A DNA stretch of 8,170 bases, from assembly GCA_012514445.1 (NCBI GenBank), contig JAAZAI010000625.1, positions 1 through 8,170 on the forward strand. Reading direction: 5' to 3'. A program made the translations under genes and the position numbers. The notes beneath the pieces were generated by a model, which did not search any database, was not told where the DNA came from, and was given only the letters and a program-made list of their open reading frames with translations. Origin of the DNA: Lentisphaerota bacterium. GTDB taxonomy: Bacteria > Verrucomicrobiota > Kiritimatiellia > RFP12 > UBA3636. Positions 3,708-8,170 of this stretch are shown piece after piece. Numbering within the stretch: the first letter of the stretch is position 1; every line of letters starts with the position of its first letter.

Positions 3708-6461
3708 ATGAAGATCACGAGCACAAGCAGGCATTTGCGGTGGATTGCCCTGGCGATCTGCATCGCGCTCTTCGGTTCGACGGCGGCGACGCATGCCGCC
3801 GTGCTCGCCTATGACGACCTGGAGGACGCCGTTCTCGGCTCGCTGGGCGGCCAGACCAGCGGAACCGGATTCCCGGCGGAATACGTGCTTACCTCCGGCG
3901 CCGTCGGCGTCGTGAGCAACACGAGCCTTTCCTACAGCAACGGGGATCTGACCGTGAACGGCGGGACGAACGCGATCTACGTCGCCAACCCCGACAAGAC
4001 AGTCTTCACGCGCACCATCGGCACGCAGAACGGCGACTCGCTCTACCTGAGCTTCCTGTTCCGTACGCCGACGGCGGATGGGAACTCCGACGAAGACTTT
4101 CTCTCGTTTGGATTCAACAACAGCGCGGGCGAAACAACGGCTGGGATAGTGCATCGGTACAACTCCGGAGCCTCCGATCACGGGTTCAGTATCCGGGTAA
4201 GTTCGTCCGCGGAGTACAAAATTTCGGAAGCGACGGAGGCCGACCGGACTTATTTCGTCGTGCTTCGTCTCCGCAAGCTGACGCCAGGAGCCACGAACCC
4301 CTTCAACGAGCTTGCACTCTTTGTGGATCCTGCCTCGGTCTACGAGCCCGAGCCGTCGCTAGTGGTGACGAACACCCGCTGGACTGCGGCGACGCACATC
4401 GCCGCGCGCGTCGCACTGTCCGAGGCGGGCGACGGCTATTTTCTCGACAACTTGTGCGTCGGGGCGACCTACGACGACGTGGTATTTCCGGCCGGAAGCC
4501 CCGTCGTTTCAACGCCGGTCATCTCGCCGGACGGTGGCAGCGCGGCGGCATCCCAGCTTGTCACGCTCGTTACCGAGACGCCCGGCGCCTCGATCCGCTA
4601 CACCCTCGACGGCTCCACGCCGTCCGCCACGGTCGGCACGCTCTACACCGCTCCTTTTGCCCTGACGTCGTCGGCGGTCGTCAAGGCGATCGCCTTCAAG
4701 GACGGCATGTACGACAGCCCCTTGTCAACGGCGAAGTTCCATGTTTCCAAGCATTGGACGGGTCTTGGGGCCGACAATCTCTGGTCGACGGCGGACAACT
4801 GGAACCTCTCCGGGAGCCCAACCGGCGCGGATCTGGTGTTCGACAACGCGGACCGAACGGCGATCTCCGTTGTCAACAGCATTGTCGATGCCGACATGAC
4901 GGTCAGTTCGCTTTCCTACACCAACTCCAGCAAATTCCCACTTCCTGCGCCAACGACCGCCTACTATCAGGTCACTGAAATCGGGAGTGACAGGACGCTC
5001 TCCGTGAACGGCAGCTCAACGCCTCGGTACGCGATGCTCGTAGGAGGATGGCATTCGGATACGGAACACACCACCTATGCCAAGATGACGGGCGGCGGCT
5101 CTCTCGTCGTCAATGCGACCGCGTCGGATTTCCGCGTGTCCAACACCAGTGGAGACAACACCCCATCCTGCTATCTGGACCTGTCCGGATTAAGTTTGTT
5201 CAAGGCGGACGTACCCAATTTCTGGGCTGGATATGGTAGTCGCGGTCGTGGGCATGTCTATCTGGCCACCACGGGCGATGGAACCAATTCCATCTCGGCA
5301 AACTGGATCGGCGTCGGGGACTCGAACGGCTCCAGCGAAACGCAGGGAACCAGCGAGCTTCGGCTGGGCATCGCGAACGTCCTGCATGCTGATGCCATCG
5401 GCGTTGCCGCCACCGTGCCCGGGAAAATGAACACGCTGAGCGGAAAGCTGTCGTTCCAGACCGGGCTCTCGTCTCCGCGCGTTGTCATTCGAGGCCGCAG
5501 CGGCGGGGACAGCCGCGCAAACCTCACCATCGGGAGCCACGGCTACACCGTCAACCAGTATTTTCAACATACCTCCTCCATCCGGACCGTGAGCGGCAGC
5601 TTGGACTTTACAGACGGCGCCGTTGACGCGCGGCTTGGATCCGTCATGATCGGGGAAGGTTCCGGCGGAGGAACCAGCAGCCAGGGCGGCATGAGCGGTA
5701 CGCTGACCATGTCTGAGGGATGGGTCGATGCCACGTCGGTTGTGCTGGGTCGCACGCTGGATGTCAGTGGAACCGGTGCCAGAATGACAACGGGCACGCT
5801 CAACATCGGCGGTGGCCACTTCACCGCAGATTCCATTTCGATGGCCGAGAACGTCGCCAAAGGAGGACAGAAAATCCTCGCCTCCATCAACCTGTCCGGC
5901 TCCGGGGCCTTGACAGTTGGCGGGAATGTCGTCATGGGCACGCGCAACGGCGTCGCGACGGCCCTCACCTCCCGTGTCGACATCGCCAGCGGCGTGATGA
6001 AAGTCTTCGGAAACATGGAGCCCGGCAGCGCTTCTTCCAACATCGTTTCCGAGGTGCTGCTCTCCGGCGGTGTCATCGCCGTGACGAACGCCGCGGAGAC
6101 GGCCACGCTGCGCATCGAGAACGGCACGTTCGCGATCGCGGGCGGCACGGCGCTGCTGGACCGCCTCGTGACGACGAACGCGCTGTGCACAACGCAGGTT
6201 GAACTGAGGGGCACGGGCGTCGGCGACTACGGGCAGGTCGCGGTGAACGACAGCGTCAAGCTGGGCGGCACGCTCACGGTGGCGTTCGCCGGCGGCTACG
6301 CGCCGTCCGGCGGCGAGCTCTGGAAGATCGTCGAGGGCACGGGCGTGCGCACGGGCACGTTCGCCGTCGAGAATCTTCCCGAAAACTTCAAGGTCGTCTA
6401 CACGACCGACGGCTATTGGATTGCCAACCCTGCGTTGGGCACCACCATCATCATTCGCTAA
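3708..6461 (+). CDS. secreted beta-strand-rich protein with chitobiase-type module
   Basis: The protein has 917 residues. A signal peptide (basic start, hydrophobic WIALAICIALFG at 12-23, likely cleavage near A30/A31) sends it across the inner membrane. Residues 33-260 begin AYDDLEDAVLGSLGGQ and look like a LamG-like beta-sandwich domain of the kind found in PVC-group proteins. Residues 268-345, with SIRYTLDGSTPS and VVKAIAFKDG, match the chitobiase/beta-hexosaminidase C-terminal-type module. From 350, WTGLGADNLWSTADNW opens a long Gly/Ser/Thr-rich, beta-helix-like passenger region with loose repeats. Residues 835-910 (GDYGQVAVNDSVKLGGTLTV, then GTFAVENLP) form the C-terminal motif of autotransporter-associated beta-strand proteins. 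I see no beta-barrel, PEP-CTERM sorting signal, LPXTG-type motif or lipobox. No catalytic motif is recognised; binding or surface-layer roles are guesses. It is followed after 14 bp by the lipoprotein gene, probably as an operon. Confidence 0.88.
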   Translation: MKITSTSRHLRWIALAICIALFGSTAATHAAVLAYDDLEDAVLGSLGGQTSGTGFPAEYVLTSGAVGVVSNTSLSYSNGDLTVNGGTNAIYVANPDKTVFTRTIGTQNGDSLYLSFLFRTPTADGNSDEDFLSFGFNNSAGETTAGIVHRYNSGASDHGFSIRVSSSAEYKISEATEADRTYFVVLRLRKLTPGATNPFNELALFVDPASVYEPEPSLVVTNTRWTAATHIAARVALSEAGDGYFLDNLCVGATYDDVVFPAGSPVVSTPVISPDGGSAAASQLVTLVTETPGASIRYTLDGSTPSATVGTLYTAPFALTSSAVVKAIAFKDGMYDSPLSTAKFHVSKHWTGLGADNLWSTADNWNLSGSPTGADLVFDNADRTAISVVNSIVDADMTVSSLSYTNSSKFPLPAPTTAYYQVTEIGSDRTLSVNGSSTPRYAMLVGGWHSDTEHTTYAKMTGGGSLVVNATASDFRVSNTSGDNTPSCYLDLSGLSLFKADVPNFWAGYGSRGRGHVYLATTGDGTNSISANWIGVGDSNGSSETQGTSELRLGIANVLHADAIGVAATVPGKMNTLSGKLSFQTGLSSPRVVIRGRSGGDSRANLTIGSHGYTVNQYFQHTSSIRTVSGSLDFTDGAVDARLGSVMIGEGSGGGTSSQGGMSGTLTMSEGWVDATSVVLGRTLDVSGTGARMTTGTLNIGGGHFTADSISMAENVAKGGQKILASINLSGSGALTVGGNVVMGTRNGVATALTSRVDIASGVMKVFGNMEPGSASSNIVSEVLLSGGVIAVTNAAETATLRIENGTFAIAGGTALLDRLVTTNALCTTQVELRGTGVGDYGQVAVNDSVKLGGTLTVAFAGGYAPSGGELWKIVEGTGVRTGTFAVENLPENFKVVYTTDGYWIANPALGTTIIIR

Positions 6462-6475
6462 AGAGAGTCTCCATC

Positions 6476-8170
6476 ATGACCTTTCGATACGACTGGAAGC
6501 CCGGCATTTTGGCCCTGGGCGCGGCCCTCGCCTTGTGCGGATGCGTCGAGAAACCGAAGCAGCCGGAGCCGGCGCCGCCGACCCCGGCGCAGGAGGAGCC
6601 GATGACGACGAAGACGGAACCACCCGCACCGGTTGCACCCAAGCCGCAGGCCCCGGCGCCTGCCGCGGCGCCGCTCGACGCCGACGGCAACGGACTCTAC
6701 GAGCCCGCCGAACGCAAACGCATGCTTGAGGCGCTCCAGGCGCAGTGCCCGGAACTCGCCGGCATCGTCTTCGACGCCGACGGCGACGGCCAGGTGACGG
6801 TCGCGGAGCAGACGGCGGGGCGTCATCCGCTCTCGCAGCTCGTGAAAAGGGAGTCCGTCGCGGCGGGACCGAAGATCCCCTGGACGATCGACCTCTTCTC
6901 CGAATGGATGATGTCCGCCTTTTTCCAGGAGGACGTGGCGGAGGGCGCCGTCGCCGTGCACCCGACGCGCGGCGTGCTCTCCATCGCGCCGGCCCAGGAG
7001 AACGCGGCGTTTCAGCCCGCCAGAAAGGGCGCGCGCTCGGGCGTGGAATTCGCGGCGGATTCCGGCGCGCATCTCGTGATGCCCGGCCACCGCGACGCCC
7101 GCTGGAGCTACCGCTGGTGCGTGTTCACCTTCCGCATCGACGGCGCCACCGGCTCGGGCGACCAGACCGTGCTGCTCGACGTCAACAAGGGGAGGGGGCC
7201 CGGAAAATCCTCGCCAAAAATCACGTACGGCAAGACGGACGGCCTCTCAATCCAGTACACGGGACGGGATGCCGGCGGCATTGACCGACGTGTCATGCAG
7301 ACGAAAAACGTGGTGGCCGACGGTGCCACGTGGAACGTCGTCGTGTGCGGCATCCGCCAGGGGCGGATGTTCGCCGCCGTCAACGGCGCGCCCCTGACGA
7401 CGGAGACGGAGCAGCCGGGGCGCTTCTCGACGGAGATGGTGTACGACACGACCTCCTGCCTCGGCGGCGAGAAGGCGGACAACATGGCGTGGGCGTACGA
7501 CGCGCTCGTGCTGGGGCAGACGGAGATCTCCGAGGCGATGGTGGAGAAGCTCGGCGGCTGGGCGGCGCATCGTCTCGGCTTCCAGGCGAACCTGCCTGCG
7601 GGCCACGCCTATCGCGACGCACGGCCCGTGCTCGACGCCGAAGACCTGCCGCATCGCTACGTCCACGACGACGTGGCGTGGAACGCCTGGGGGCTGCGCA
7701 ACAAGGACAAGACCTTCACGCGATCGAACGCGGGCGGCCCGCGCGTGGAGCCCAGCGGTTTCGAGCGCGTCTTCTACGACGACTTCCGCGCCTTCCGGAT
7801 CTCGAAGAGCACGAGCGGGGAGGGCGACCTCTGGACGGGCTTCGGGTTCAACACGGCCGTCGGCGCCGACGCGCCGCTCGTCGAGCCCGGGCGCGAGCCC
7901 GACGTGTATCCCTACGACGCCCAACGGCAGTTGCAGGGGCTGTCGCTCGCGAAACAAGGCAGCAAGTGGCGCGGGAGCGCCTTCTACAGCGTCAACGACA
8001 TGGGGCAGGGGCACACCTGGTCCGGGCCGAAGGTCTTCCGCATCCGCTGCATGTTCCCGAAAGTCCCCAAGACGGAGCTTGCCGGCGGACTGTTCCCGGC
8101 GTTCTGGTCGTACGGAATGGAGTTCATCAACTGGCGCACCTCGAACCGCATCGAGTGCGACTGGTTCGAG
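6476..8170 (+). CDS. lipoprotein with EF-hand pair, LamG-like region and GH16-like hydrolase domain (3' end outside window)
   Basis: The frame is open for 565 codons to the right edge, so the gene is incomplete. A lipoprotein signal ends in the lipobox LCGC with C23 as the acylated residue. A Pro/Ala-rich linker covers about 24-66. Two canonical EF-hand loops follow, DADGNGLYEPAE (68-79) and DADGDGQVTVAE (100-111), with calcium ligands at positions 1, 3, 5, 9 and 12. Residues about 140-365 resemble a LamG/concanavalin-like sandwich (WSYRWCVFTFRID, then DNMAWAYDALVLGQTEIS). From about 429, FERVFYDDFRAF, then KVFRIRCMFP, GGLFPAFWSYG and ECDWFE (560-565) follow the order of family GH16; the last fits E-x-D-x-x-E, with E560 as nucleophile and E565 as acid/base. 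A surface-anchored endo-acting polysaccharide hydrolase is likely; substrate unknown. AGAGAG (6462-6467) is a weak ribosome site, 8 nt before the ATG. An edge-open frame of this length with G/C third positions is convincing. Confidence 0.85.
   Translation, partial: MTFRYDWKPGILALGAALALCGCVEKPKQPEPAPPTPAQEEPMTTKTEPPAPVAPKPQAPAPAAAPLDADGNGLYEPAERKRMLEALQAQCPELAGIVFDADGDGQVTVAEQTAGRHPLSQLVKRESVAAGPKIPWTIDLFSEWMMSAFFQEDVAEGAVAVHPTRGVLSIAPAQENAAFQPARKGARSGVEFAADSGAHLVMPGHRDARWSYRWCVFTFRIDGATGSGDQTVLLDVNKGRGPGKSSPKITYGKTDGLSIQYTGRDAGGIDRRVMQTKNVVADGATWNVVVCGIRQGRMFAAVNGAPLTTETEQPGRFSTEMVYDTTSCLGGEKADNMAWAYDALVLGQTEISEAMVEKLGGWAAHRLGFQANLPAGHAYRDARPVLDAEDLPHRYVHDDVAWNAWGLRNKDKTFTRSNAGGPRVEPSGFERVFYDDFRAFRISKSTSGEGDLWTGFGFNTAVGADAPLVEPGREPDVYPYDAQRQLQGLSLAKQGSKWRGSAFYSVNDMGQGHTWSGPKVFRIRCMFPKVPKTELAGGLFPAFWSYGMEFINWRTSNRIECDWFE

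Noticed and set aside
5564..6214. 216-codon minus-strand open frame inside the beta-strand gene
   Set aside because: Ser/Pro/Val-rich antisense translation of a Gly/Thr/Ser-rich coding region; no start signal.
6458..7090. Minus-strand and alternate plus-strand open frames over 6421-7485 and 7247-8014
   Set aside because: All are shadows of the lipoprotein gene read in frame from 6476, which has a lipobox, EF-hands and enzyme motifs and simply lacks a stop before the edge.

Overview
The window looks like part of a carbohydrate-use locus from a high-GC Gram-negative bacterium. I infer the PVC/Planctomycetota-like lineages (for example Verrucomicrobiota, Kiritimatiellota or Lentisphaerota). The reasons are the near-saturated G/C third codon positions, a secreted beta-strand-rich protein with the 'W-T-G...DN-W-S-T...NW' and 'GDYGQ-V...LGGTLTV...GTF' motifs common there, and a lipoprotein combining EF-hand, LamG-like and glycoside hydrolase modules. 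This placement is inference; there is no rRNA or other phylogenetic marker.

Layout. Bases 1-237 hold the 3' end of a small rightward gene, possibly PII-like, whose last 18 codons are made of repeat DNA. Bases 182-432 carry four copies of a roughly 54-bp palindromic element, each predicted to fold as an outer stem enclosing two hairpins. They lie between this gene and a convergent leftward gene, 448-2229, which is a clear family GH35 beta-galactosidase without a signal peptide. A 231-bp divergent intergenic region (2230-2460) holds a promoter for each direction and candidate operators. Rightward from it run a LacI-family regulator (2461-3627), a 917-residue secreted beta-strand-rich protein with a chitobiase-type module (3708-6461), and, 14 bp later, a lipoprotein (6476 to past the right edge). 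The lipoprotein has two EF-hand loops, a LamG-like region and a GH16-like domain whose putative catalytic E-x-D-x-x-E motif occupies the last six codons of the window.

How they may work together (inference). The surface lipoprotein would cut an external polysaccharide, the secreted beta-strand protein might bind substrate or coat the cell, and the cytoplasmic GH35 enzyme would release terminal beta-galactose from imported fragments. The LacI-type protein would control the divergent promoters. A GH16-like plus GH35 pair fits a galactose-containing glycan, but no transporter, sulfatase or substrate-specific domain is visible.

The most interesting items are the cloverleaf-like repeat that has entered a coding end, the new-looking module order of the edge lipoprotein, and the anchorless beta-strand protein coupled to it.
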